Assembly (NCBI GenBank): GCA_035575515.1
Contig: DATLXU010000147.1
Location: forward strand, 38,266-102,265
DNA from: DATLXU01 sp035575515
Lineage (GTDB): Bacteria > Acidobacteriota > Blastocatellia > UBA7656
DNA: 64,000 nt
Reading direction: 5' to 3'
The stretch's first letter is position 1, and every line of letters begins with the position of its first letter. Made by a program: the position numbers and the translations under genes. Of the stretch, positions 7,424 to 15,079 are shown in pieces. Under the pieces are notes generated by a model, which saw nothing but the letters and a program-made list of their open reading frames with translations, was not told the origin of the DNA and ran no database searches.

Positions 7424-8781
7424 ATCGCGACCTCCGCTTTGATGTGCGGGTGCGCGTTGTAGCCGACTAGCTCGAAGTCTTCGTACCGAAAATCGAAGAT
7501 GGATTTGATCTGCGGGTTGAGCTTCATCTGCGGAAGCTTTAACGGCTCGCGCGTGAGCTGCAATCGCGCTTGTTCCAGGTGATTCGAATACAAATGCGCG
7601 TCTCCGAGCGTGTGGATGAACTCGAACGGCTCAAGCTCGCATACCTGAGCAATCATCATCGTAAGCAGCGCATACGATGCTATGTTGAAAGGCACGCCAA
7701 GAAAAATATCCGCCGAGCGTTGATACATCTGGCACGAGAGCCTACCCTGCGCGACATAGAATTGAAACATCGTGTGGCATGGCATCAGCCGCATCTTATC
7801 AAGCTCGCCCACGTTCCACGCGCTGACGATTATCCGACGAGAATCAGGATTGTGTTTGATTTGTGCAATTACTTGTTTGATCTGATCGTATATTCTGATT
7901 CTCGGTATGCTGCCCCCTTGCATTTCAAACGTTTTAAATGACCACCCGTTATGCTGGTCTCTTTCTCCGCGAATGCACTTGTAGACTGTGGATTCATCCA
8001 GGTTGTAGTCTTGGCACAGTCCAGCGATGTCCATTGTGACAACACGGTCCCCCCATGGGCTTTGAGCCAGAACAACGCGCCCGCGCCTGGTATTAAGATT
8101 TTGCTCCTTTCGCGTCAGCCAGATGCAGGTTTGTGGACTGTATTTGTTCGTCGCGTAATAGTCCTTGTCCAACTCGTACTCGTCGGGATATTCCAGCTTG
8201 AGCAGCCCATTTGGCAAATGTGGGGCATCGGACAAAAAGTTGTTGAAGTTGTGCCACCGTTCATCTACAAAAACTCCCCGCCCGCCATACTCAGCGTAAT
8301 GCTTGCGGGAAGGGTCATAACAGCGATGAAGCATTTCATTCCAGGTGCTATAGAGCTTGCGCGTCAGGTCACTTTCATTGCGTCGCTCAGTAGAATAGCC
8401 AACGCCTGCTACTAATTCGTTCTTCAGCGTCACCGGTGGCGGCTCAAAAAAAGTTGGAACAATAAATTCTACCTGCTCCCACCTGCGCCATTGCTTTCCG
8501 TAGATTGGTCCTAGCGAACCATCCCTGCGCGCCCATTCTCGCCAGATAGTGACTCCATATTTTTCAAGGCTGTTATTATTCGTTTCCCCGCGCAAAAACC
8601 ACAGCAACTCGTGGATGATTGATTTGATGTGCAGCTTCTTTGTTGTGAGCAGCGGAAAGCCTTCGCGCAGATCGAATCGCATCTGATAGCCGAAGACCGA
8701 AAGTGTGCCCGTGCCAGTGCGATCCTGCTTGGGCGTTCCGCGCTCAAGCACGTATCTCATCAAATCGAGGTATTGTCTCAT
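7420..8781 (-). CDS. thyA: Thymidylate synthase carrying an in-frame HNH/HTH insertion
   Basis: Makes dTMP from dUMP and methylene-tetrahydrofolate. Both halves match ThyA well. Residues 1-102 run from RQYLDLM through DRTGTGT (phosphate-binding Arg), HELLWFLRG and GPIYGKQWRRW. Residues ~298-453 contain DSRRIIVSAWNV, the nucleophile in MPCHTMFQFYV (Cys335), QRSADIFLGVPFNIASYALL, GDAHLYSNH and C-terminal KAEVAI. Between them sit ~184 extra residues (about 103-286) absent from ThyA; without them the enzyme would be ~269 residues (E. coli 264). The insertion falls in the surface loop just before the DQI helix. No stop codon or frameshift interrupts the 453-codon frame. First gene of the thyA-folA-dut operon. 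Confidence 0.93.
   Translation of the reverse strand: MRQYLDLMRYVLERGTPKQDRTGTGTLSVFGYQMRFDLREGFPLLTTKKLHIKSIIHELLWFLRGETNNNSLEKYGVTIWREWARRDGSLGPIYGKQWRRWEQVEFIVPTFFEPPPVTLKNELVAGVGYSTERRNESDLTRKLYSTWNEMLHRCYDPSRKHYAEYGGRGVFVDERWHNFNNFLSDAPHLPNGLLKLEYPDEYELDKDYYATNKYSPQTCIWLTRKEQNLNTRRGRVVLAQSPWGDRVVTMDIAGLCQDYNLDESTVYKCIRGERDQHNGWSFKTFEMQGGSIPRIRIYDQIKQVIAQIKHNPDSRRIIVSAWNVGELDKMRLMPCHTMFQFYVAQGRLSCQMYQRSADIFLGVPFNIASYALLTMMIAQVCELEPFEFIHTLGDAHLYSNHLEQARLQLTREPLKLPQMKLNPQIKSIFDFRYEDFELVGYNAHPHIKAEVAI
7924..8475 (-). mobile_element. Phage-type HNH homing-endonuclease-like domain inserted in thyA
   Basis: In-frame block of thyA codons 103-286. Its order matches freestanding phage HNH proteins: VAGVGYST, then LYSTWNEMLHRCYDP, HYAEYGGRGVFVDERW, ELDKD and YSPQTCIWLTRKEQN. 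A C-terminal helix-turn-helix follows (DYNLDESTVYKCIRGERDQ then HNGWSFK), like NUMOD-type DNA-binding modules. The DNA is visibly less GC-rich than the flanks. No Cys/Ser at the left junction and no His-Asn-Cys/Ser/Thr at the right one, so it is not a canonical intein. Almost all of it is protein-like, leaving little room for a group I intron core. I infer a translated, possibly unspliced, homing-type insertion; RNA splicing is not excluded. Confidence 0.8.
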
Positions 8782-9013
8782 CGTCGCGCTTCCTAATAGT
8801 TTGCCAGCCGGATGAGCAACCAGTCGGCAAGATTAGTTTCAACACTATTGATAGCAAAGCCATGCAAGCGCCGCTATTTTCTCAATCCGCCGCGAATCTT
8901 TCAACACGGCTGCGGGTGGTCATTCTCGTTTCGAGCGTTTATATTTTTCCTTGAAGCGGAAAATGCTAATCAAAGGGCGCTTGTTGAGACTTTGGCAAAC
9001 AGAGGTGACGACA

Positions 9014-9247
9014 ATGGCAAAATGTGAAGTCTGCGGCAATGACTACGACAAGTCCTTTGAGGTTGTGGCGGCTGGCAATCGGCACACGTTCGACAGTTTC
9101 GAGTGCGCGATTCACGCGCTCGCTCCAGTGTGCGAGCATTGCGGGTGCAAGATCGTAGGGCACGGCATCGAAGCCAACGGAAAATTCTTCTGCTGCGCCA
9201 ACTGCGCTCGTCAAACAGGAGTGCGCGCGGCTCACGATAGAATTTGA
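9014..9247 (+). CDS. Small Cys-rich zinc-ribbon/TRASH-like protein
   Basis: 77 residues from ATG 9014, preceded by AGAGGTGA; an upstream in-frame ATG (8951) lacks a ribosome site. Four cysteine pairs: CEVCG, then FECAIHALAPVCEHCGC, then FFCCANC. The pattern suggests two metal sites, as in TRASH-like or bacterial metallothionein-like proteins, probably binding zinc. The role is unknown; metal sensing or storage is a guess. It stands alone. Confidence 0.8.
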   Translation: MAKCEVCGNDYDKSFEVVAAGNRHTFDSFECAIHALAPVCEHCGCKIVGHGIEANGKFFCCANCARQTGVRAAHDRI

Positions 9248-9298
9248 TTTCGGCAGAGCCGCAAGCGCAGCCGATACTCTGTAGAAAGATTCTGAAAA

Positions 9299-9427
9299 GT
9301 CCCGTTTGGGACGAGATATTTATAGCAACAGAGCGCCTGATGAGTTCAAGCCGTAAAGGGCGACATAAACATTTCGCTCCTAAAGGAGCTTGGTTCTTTG
9401 TTGAACACTGTTGCTATAAATATCTCG
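9299..9427. repeat. MITE-like palindromic element
   Basis: A perfect 20-bp terminal inverted repeat, CGAGATATTTATAGCAACAG (9312-9331) and its exact reverse complement (9408-9427). It is flanked on the left by the small palindrome GTCCCGTTTGGGAC and has an internal palindrome GCTCCTAAAGGAGC (9376-9389). No coding content. It lies just upstream of the glycosyltransferase and makes any start codon before ~9430 unlikely. Confidence 0.85.
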
Positions 9428-9453
9428 CTCATCGCGAAGCTAACTTTTCAGAG

Positions 9454-11013
9454 ATGATCAATCTGGACAACGGGCGGCTTGCAATCAAAAAACGAATATT
9501 AGCATTTCGCCGCTGGACGGTCGGCGCGATGGCTGCTCGGCAAAGGATAACTCCGCGAGCGAAGCTCATCATTGCGCTTTCAATCTTCCTGCTGGCTTTT
9601 GCGGTGCGCTCGCTCCACGCGGTTGATCTCGCGCCGCAGATGTACACGAGCGAGCAGCCCTTCAACGGGCTGACTGAAAATTACGATCTGCGCGCCGTCT
9701 CTATCACGAACGGCGAGGGCTTGCTCGGCCCGTACAACATTGATCCTTCAGATACGCGATGGCTCGGGCAAGCGCCCGGCTATTCGATATTCTTGAGCGC
9801 GGTCTATTCTACGCTCGGAAGGAATTTCTTCACGGCGCAGCTCGTTCACAACATCCTCAACTCGTTTTCCGCCGTGTTGATATTCTTGATTGCAGGCTCG
9901 CTCATAAGCTGGCGCGTCGGCGGCTTATCAGGAATACTTGCCGCGCTCTCACATCATCTCGCGCACATATCGAATTTCATTCTGCCCGACGCTTTATGCG
10001 CGCTTCCCATCCTTGCGGCGATTTATCTGCTCGTCGCATCCCGTCGCGCGCGGCATACTTACTTGCTCTATGCGGCGGCAGGCGCGATGATTGGCCTTGC
10101 GTCATGGCTTCGCGCGCAGGCGATGCTGATGGGATTATTTTTCGCCGCGATGATTTTCATAATCTCAGCACGACGACTTAGCGTGTTGAAGCGCGGCCTC
10201 GTGATGGCAATGATCTCGCTCGCCGCGATTGCGCCTATCACGATTCGCAACTACGCGGTCTATGGCGAGTTCCTTCCGATTCAGATTGGCACGGGGTTGA
10301 ATCTATGTGAAGGCATTGCAGACGCAAGCGGCGACCGCTTCGGAGCCGTTAAGACTGATATGGAAGTCGCGCGACAGGAAGCCGACTTTTACAACGACCC
10401 GCGCTACGCCCAATCATGGACCGCGCCCGACGGCATAAAGCGCGACCGCGACAGAACACGCAGAAGCCTCGAAATAATCTTCAGCCATCCACTCTGGTAC
10501 GCGGGCGTGATGCTTGATCGTTGCGGCGAGATGTTGAAATACTCAGCGCATGCGCCGCTCGTTTATAGAATCGAAGAGGCGAAAGCTGCGCAACGCGTTC
10601 TGCCCGTGAAGCGCAACTGGAGAAGCATTTCGTCGGACGAATCGGCGCTGGCTGTTGGCCGAAGCATCTTCTGGCTGCGGCCCGTCGTCAGAGCAATGCA
10701 GCGAATAACGAAAGAGACTATGACTCCGTTCATCATCATTGGCGCGGTCATTTTGTTTATCGTCAGTCTCAGGCGAGCGTTATTTATCTCGATTGTGCCG
10801 CTTTACTACTTTCTGTTTCAGTCGGCAATGCACACGGAGTTTCGCTACACGCTGCCGATGCAGTATTTCGTATTCGTGTTCGCCGCCGTATTGTGGGTGT
10901 TGATCGGCGCAGGTATTTCGAGGGGAATTAAACGCGCTTTCAACAGTCCGTCTCTTGCAGAGACGCCGCAGGCGCAGAGTGCCGCAGAAGCTTCCCGCAT
11001 AACTCACTACTGA
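9454..11013 (+). CDS. Polytopic membrane glycosyltransferase, GT39/ArnT-like
   Basis: About 520 residues with roughly ten membrane helices (first at LIIALSIFLLAFAVRSLHA). The large first loop holds NYDLRAVSITNGEGL and the WLGQAPGYSIFLSAVYSTLG segment typical of PMT/ArnT-type enzymes, which move sugars from a polyprenyl-phosphate donor to lipid or protein on the outer face of the inner membrane. A C-terminal periplasmic stretch and the motif MHTEFRYTLPMQYF support the family. Acceptor unknown. Start uncertain: ATG 9454 is given; ATG 9529 (MAARQRI) is also plausible, and anything upstream runs into the palindromic element. The 3' end overlaps the convergent FHA gene by 7 bases. Confidence 0.8.
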   Translation: MINLDNGRLAIKKRILAFRRWTVGAMAARQRITPRAKLIIALSIFLLAFAVRSLHAVDLAPQMYTSEQPFNGLTENYDLRAVSITNGEGLLGPYNIDPSDTRWLGQAPGYSIFLSAVYSTLGRNFFTAQLVHNILNSFSAVLIFLIAGSLISWRVGGLSGILAALSHHLAHISNFILPDALCALPILAAIYLLVASRRARHTYLLYAAAGAMIGLASWLRAQAMLMGLFFAAMIFIISARRLSVLKRGLVMAMISLAAIAPITIRNYAVYGEFLPIQIGTGLNLCEGIADASGDRFGAVKTDMEVARQEADFYNDPRYAQSWTAPDGIKRDRDRTRRSLEIIFSHPLWYAGVMLDRCGEMLKYSAHAPLVYRIEEAKAAQRVLPVKRNWRSISSDESALAVGRSIFWLRPVVRAMQRITKETMTPFIIIGAVILFIVSLRRALFISIVPLYYFLFQSAMHTEFRYTLPMQYFVFVFAAVLWVLIGAGISRGIKRAFNSPSLAETPQAQSAAEASRITHY

Positions 11014-11846
11014 ATAACAAGCTCGTAGCTGCAAATTGTGATCTTATCGCCGGGCTTCACCTGAGCGCTTTCGCCATTAAGTATCTCGCGGCCATCGCTG
11101 AGCGCAATTGCATTTGCCCCTTTACAAGCGATTGTGAATTCGCCGTCGCCTGTCTTCGTCAAAACGGCGTGTTGACGGCTCACTTCGAGGTCGCCTTCAA
11201 GTCGAAGGTCAACCGCAACGCGACTCGATCCGCGACCTATCGTGATCTCGTCTTTGAAGAAAGGTCGAATATCAGGCGGGGCCGTATCGCCGCCCGGAAC
11301 GTTGCGCTTCACCTCAATTGAAAAAGTCGGCTCCACATTTTTTCGCGGGCGCACTATCGTAGCCTCGTCTTCGCGCTCTTCAGCAATGGTCGGCACGCCT
11401 GCCGTTGCAGGCTGTGGTCGCTTACGCGGGGTTACCATTGTCTTTTGCGCTTCGGTGTCCCAGACATGCTGCACGCGGAAATGGCCCTGCTCTAAATTCG
11501 GGTCGACGCGAAGCTCGACCGTAAGCGTCTTGGTCTGAAACTCGTTGTCGCCCGCAAGCTCTTTCGCGCGCTCTGATAAAACATAAAAAAGCCCGCGCTC
11601 AAGCCCCTCGCGTTTTTCACCCTGCCACTCCGCATCGTCTGCGGTGCTCAAAAAAACTATGTACTCGCGCGGCACATAGGTAGGCCCGCCCGGAGGCGTG
11701 AACATCTCGCGCTGCATGACCTGTTCGATCTCGCGCGCGACCGCTACAAGGAAATCATCCCACCTCGAGCGCGGGTGCGGCTGCCCCTGCTCGTCCAAAT
11801 CCTCTTCACCATCAATCCACTTCCTGAGACGCTCAAAGAATCCCAT
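11007..11846 (-). CDS. FHA-domain protein (FhaA-like, DUF3662 + FHA)
   Basis: 279 residues (ATG 11846; a GTG one codon earlier is possible). Residues ~1-125 resemble the N-terminal DUF3662 domain of FhaA (FFERLRKWIDGEEDL... YVPREYIVFLS). A Thr-containing linker follows (DEATIVRPRK), a possible phosphorylation site for the neighbouring kinase. The C-terminal FHA domain shows ITIGRGSSRVAVDLRL, SRQHAVL and the last strand KITICSYELVIQ. FHA domains bind phosphothreonine, so this is the likely reader or substrate of the kinase encoded upstream. Confidence 0.9.
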   Translation of the reverse strand: MGFFERLRKWIDGEEDLDEQGQPHPRSRWDDFLVAVAREIEQVMQREMFTPPGGPTYVPREYIVFLSTADDAEWQGEKREGLERGLFYVLSERAKELAGDNEFQTKTLTVELRVDPNLEQGHFRVQHVWDTEAQKTMVTPRKRPQPATAGVPTIAEEREDEATIVRPRKNVEPTFSIEVKRNVPGGDTAPPDIRPFFKDEITIGRGSSRVAVDLRLEGDLEVSRQHAVLTKTGDGEFTIACKGANAIALSDGREILNGESAQVKPGDKITICSYELVIQ

Positions 11847-11861
11847 CACTATCTCCCATCC

Positions 11862-11938
11862 GATTTTAGATTTTAGATTGAAAGAAAATTCTAAGATGGC
11901 GGCTTCAGCCGCTCACGATAATCCAAAATCCAAAATCA
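11862..11938. repeat. Heptamer inverted repeat (TTTTAGA / CCAAAAT words)
   Basis: Left arm GATTTTAGATTTTAGATTG, right arm AATCCAAAATCCAAAATC, each built from a 7-bp word repeated about 2.5 times. A smaller hairpin GCGGCTTCAGCCGC lies between them. It fills the gap between the FHA and kinase genes; the same words recur at 63022-63107. Confidence 0.8.
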
Positions 11939-11950
11939 TCGAACTCTCCA

Positions 11951-13465
11951 TCAATCAAACTTAATGAACTCACTCTTCACCCATCCGCTGTCAGGAGCAT
12001 TGTCGGGTTTGCCGCCGCTCCACTCAATCACTTCAACCCTCGACCAGTTGCCGCTCGTTTCAACGACACGCACGCGCGACCCCCTTGGTAAAACCGTAAG
12101 CACCACGCCGTTCGGCCCGCCGCGCAGGTTGACGCTCGTGTCGGCAATGACTCCCGACCGGCGATCAGAACCGAACAGGCCGGGCAGCGAAGCGTTCTTG
12201 CCGGAAAAATGATAGTAGGTTGATATGGCAAGCCCTATCAACGCGAATAGTAAAAATACTATGAATGCGCGGCGCAGCCATTCGGTCCCGATGCTCTCTC
12301 GCAAATTATCCAGGAAAGACCGCTCCGGCTTCGGGGCCGCGCGCTGTATGCGAGGCGCTGGCTGTTGACTGATGATGATTGGTGCGGGGGTCTCAGTATG
12401 AACATCAATCGTATCAACTCCCTGTCCCGCGACCACTGGCCGCTGCCGCCTGTGCTCCGGCAACTCGACAACGATGCGCGCCTTCTGCGGGCGCGCATCG
12501 AGCGGCGCGCTCGTGAGCGTTTGGAAATTAGGTCGCGCCGCCGCGCGCTCAACCGCGCTTGCTTCTTTTAATCGAGCGCGAACAACCGTTGCTTCGTCTT
12601 CCTGGCCCGCCATCGGCACTCGCGCAAACTCTTCCCAGAACTCTTGAACAGTTTGATAGCGATTCGCGACGCGCGTTGAGGTGGCGCGGCGAAGCACAGT
12701 GAGCAACTCGTCGCCCCACACTTGGCTCGCAAGCTCCGCTGGCAGCTCAGTGATTGGCTCGCGCGAAAACTGGCGAGGCGCGCGGCCCGTCATCGCAGTG
12801 TAGACAGTTTTGGCAAGCGAATAGATATCAGCCGAAGGAGTCAGCTTTTCATTAAGCCCTTCAACAGGGCTATCGGGATGATGCTCAGGCGGCGCATAGA
12901 CGTTCGTGCCGACGCGCGTGATCTCATCCGCCTCGCCTGTCGTAAGTTTCGCAACGCCGAAGTCGGCAATCTTAACGGTGCGATGGTCTGCCGAAAGCAG
13001 CAGATTGTTCGGCTTGATGTCGCGATGAATGACACCGCGAGAGTGCGCGTGCGCGAGAGCTTCGGCCACCTGCTTAAAGTAGAACAAAGCGTCGTTGAGC
13101 GTGAGTGGCCGCTTGCGGCAGAGCGAGAGCAAATCGCCGCCGGGCATGTATTCGAGCACGAGGTAATGAAACGGCGTGCCCGCGAGGTCCGCCGCTGTGC
13201 CGTGACCGAGTCGGCGAATGATGTGCGGGTGGCGAACTTTATCTAAAGCAATTGCTTCGTTCTGAAAATTCTCGACGAGCGTCTGCTCAAGCTCAGGGTC
13301 GGGCGTGCCTTGAAGCGATGTGTTGAGAGCTTTGATGATGACAGGCTCGCCTTCGCGCTGCTGGTCGTAAGCGAGAAAGATTTCGGCATAGCTGCCGCGA
13401 TCAAGACACCGCTCGACGAGGTAGCGATCATCAACTATGCTGTTTTCCAATCTAAGTTCCGGCAC
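11951..13465 (-). CDS. Membrane-anchored Ser/Thr protein kinase with C-terminal SH3-like domain
   Basis: 504 residues. The Hanks-type kinase domain (~15-275) has Gly-rich loop LDRGSYAEIF, Lys in VIIKAL, catalytic HRDIKPNN, DFGVAK and APPEHHP. A Pro/Arg-rich linker contains an EDEATVVRAR-type Thr site. One membrane helix (~402-422, FIVFLLFALIGLAIS) is followed by a bacterial SH3-type domain (VNLRGGPNGVVLTVLPRGSRV...WSRVEV), likely periplasmic and wall-sensing. It follows the PP2C gene by 17 bases and precedes the FHA gene, forming a write-erase-read phosphosignalling operon. Confidence 0.94.
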   Translation of the reverse strand: MPELRLENSIVDDRYLVERCLDRGSYAEIFLAYDQQREGEPVIIKALNTSLQGTPDPELEQTLVENFQNEAIALDKVRHPHIIRRLGHGTAADLAGTPFHYLVLEYMPGGDLLSLCRKRPLTLNDALFYFKQVAEALAHAHSRGVIHRDIKPNNLLLSADHRTVKIADFGVAKLTTGEADEITRVGTNVYAPPEHHPDSPVEGLNEKLTPSADIYSLAKTVYTAMTGRAPRQFSREPITELPAELASQVWGDELLTVLRRATSTRVANRYQTVQEFWEEFARVPMAGQEDEATVVRARLKEASAVERAAARPNFQTLTSAPLDARPQKARIVVELPEHRRQRPVVAGQGVDTIDVHTETPAPIIISQQPAPRIQRAAPKPERSFLDNLRESIGTEWLRRAFIVFLLFALIGLAISTYYHFSGKNASLPGLFGSDRRSGVIADTSVNLRGGPNGVVLTVLPRGSRVRVVETSGNWSRVEVIEWSGGKPDNAPDSGWVKSEFIKFD

Positions 13466-13482
13466 TTCTTTTTCAGTCCCGA

Positions 13483-14904
13483 TTATCGCCCGACTGAATT
13501 CGCATTCGCAGCTTGCTTGCGTCGTTCTTCGCTGTAGCGGGCGAGCATCTGCGCGGCCTTCGCTCTTTCGCCCATCGCTTCATACGCTGCAGCCGCTTGA
13601 ATGTATGCATCGAGTTTCGCGGGTTCATTCGCAATCGCTTCTTCAAAACTTTTCGCCGCGCCCGTAAAATCGCGCTGCTCAAGCTGCGCGCGGCCAAGCC
13701 AGTAACGGGCGTCCGCGTTTTGCGGCTCGCGACTCAGCAATGATTCGAACTGCGCACGAGCGGTTTGATAGTCGCCGCGCTCGAAAGCCTCGCGCCCAAT
13801 TTGAAACGGGCCGGGCGACACGGCGTCTCCATCAGACGCTTGCCTGCTCACAAAGTCTGACGCGCGCAAGCCCGCATAGAAAGCCGCCGCCACAACGACG
13901 AGCGCCGCGAGCGCCCATATAATTTTTCTTGAAGAAGGAACGCTCGCCTGAGCGCCCGCAAGCGACGCGCGAGCGCGCGTGGCCTGACGGTCAAGCTGGC
14001 GCGTTGCCTCATCATTCACATCCGCAGCGCGGGCGCGTCGCTGTCTGCCAAATTCAACTTGAATGCGCCCACCGCGCGCCGCAGCCTGCGCCGTCGAAGC
14101 CTCTGCCGCTTGCGCGCCGACCGCTCTATTTTGCTGGCCGGGCAATCCATCTTCAATCGCAAGCACAGCCGTTTGCCGCGCGCGGCCAATCTGCACGACA
14201 ACCGCCGTGAGGTTGTCGTCAGCGCCGCGCTCGTGAACTATTCGCTTTAACTCATCGGCTGCGCGCTGCGGGTCTTTGTTTTCGGCAAGCACGCGGGCAA
14301 TCTCTTCGTCCGACATGTGGCGATAGATTCCGTCGCTGCATAAAAGGAATCGCGCGCCGTCGCGCGCCTTTATAGTTTTAATCTCGACATCAACATCAGG
14401 TTCAACGCCGAGCGCGCGGTTTATCACATTGCGCTGCTCCGCCTCAGCCGCTTTATCGCTTGCGACGCGGCCCGCGCGTATGTCGTCGTTGAGGTCTGTG
14501 TGATCAATCGTCTCGCGATAAAATCGCCCGTTCTCCAGACGATAAACTCGACTGTCGCCGACGTGAGCGATGGTCGCGCGGTCGCCTTCGATGTGAAGCA
14601 GCGCGACCGTTGTGGCCATCGTCTTTAGCGACGAATCGCTTTCGGCCATTTCGAAGATGTCGCGGTTGGCGAATTGAATCGCGCGGCGGATCAACTCTTC
14701 AGAGCTTTCGGCTGAGTCATGCGTGAGAGCTTCTTCGATGGTTTCAGCGGCGGTCTGGCTTGCGACTTCGCCCGCGCGCTGGCCGCCCACGCCATCGAAG
14801 ACGGCGAAAAGCCCCCGCTCCGCAATCGCAAGATAACGGTCTTCGTTGACAGGCCTGCGCGGGTTTAACCCTCTGTCGCAAACGACGCCTGCTTTAAGCT
14901 CCAT
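13483..14904 (-). CDS. PP2C-family Ser/Thr phosphatase with TM helix and TPR tail
   Basis: 474 residues from ATG 14904, with GGAG at good spacing; upstream in-frame codons look non-native. PP2C motifs: NEDRYLAI, VFDGVGGQRAGEVAS (metal-binding Asp/Gly), IAHVGDSRVYR, LLCSDGIY and ADDNLTAVVV. A basic Ala/Arg-rich linker leads to a membrane helix (IIWALAALVVVAAAFYAG), then two or three TPR units (AFERGDYQTARAQFESLL; ARYWLGRAQLEQRDFTGA). It would dephosphorylate targets of the adjacent kinase. The extracytoplasmic TPR tail is unusual and suggests a protein-binding input. Confidence 0.93.
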   Translation of the reverse strand: MELKAGVVCDRGLNPRRPVNEDRYLAIAERGLFAVFDGVGGQRAGEVASQTAAETIEEALTHDSAESSEELIRRAIQFANRDIFEMAESDSSLKTMATTVALLHIEGDRATIAHVGDSRVYRLENGRFYRETIDHTDLNDDIRAGRVASDKAAEAEQRNVINRALGVEPDVDVEIKTIKARDGARFLLCSDGIYRHMSDEEIARVLAENKDPQRAADELKRIVHERGADDNLTAVVVQIGRARQTAVLAIEDGLPGQQNRAVGAQAAEASTAQAAARGGRIQVEFGRQRRARAADVNDEATRQLDRQATRARASLAGAQASVPSSRKIIWALAALVVVAAAFYAGLRASDFVSRQASDGDAVSPGPFQIGREAFERGDYQTARAQFESLLSREPQNADARYWLGRAQLEQRDFTGAAKSFEEAIANEPAKLDAYIQAAAAYEAMGERAKAAQMLARYSEERRKQAANANSVGR

Positions 14905-15079
14905 AGCATCTCCGTTGGATTGCCGTTGCAATCGCCCGGCTTGATCGCCTGCGCCCCACAACCTTGGGATATTCTAGCATTACCGCGCGCGGTGAACGAA
15001 ACAGGTTGAATGAACAGCAACAGTTCGATTCGTCTCTGTGGCTTTGCCTTTTGCCTGTTGGATTCGTTAGCCTTTTTGT

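Noticed and set aside
7924..8475. Intein in ThyA
   Set aside because: No N-terminal Cys/Ser block or C-terminal His-Asn followed by a nucleophile at the junctions; only HNG is present, followed by 12 further residues.
7924..8475. Group I or group II intron in thyA
   Set aside because: Nearly all of the insert reads as protein, without stop codons or a visible core; kept as a possible but less likely alternative.
9244..9453. N-terminal ~70 codons of the glycosyltransferase open frame
   Set aside because: They run straight through the MITE-like palindrome and encode no family-like sequence; translation should start at 9454 or 9529.
10955..11000. Palindromic repeat at the glycosyltransferase C-terminus (GCAGAGACGCC)
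   Set aside because: Some words resemble the 20686 element, but no complementary second arm is found.
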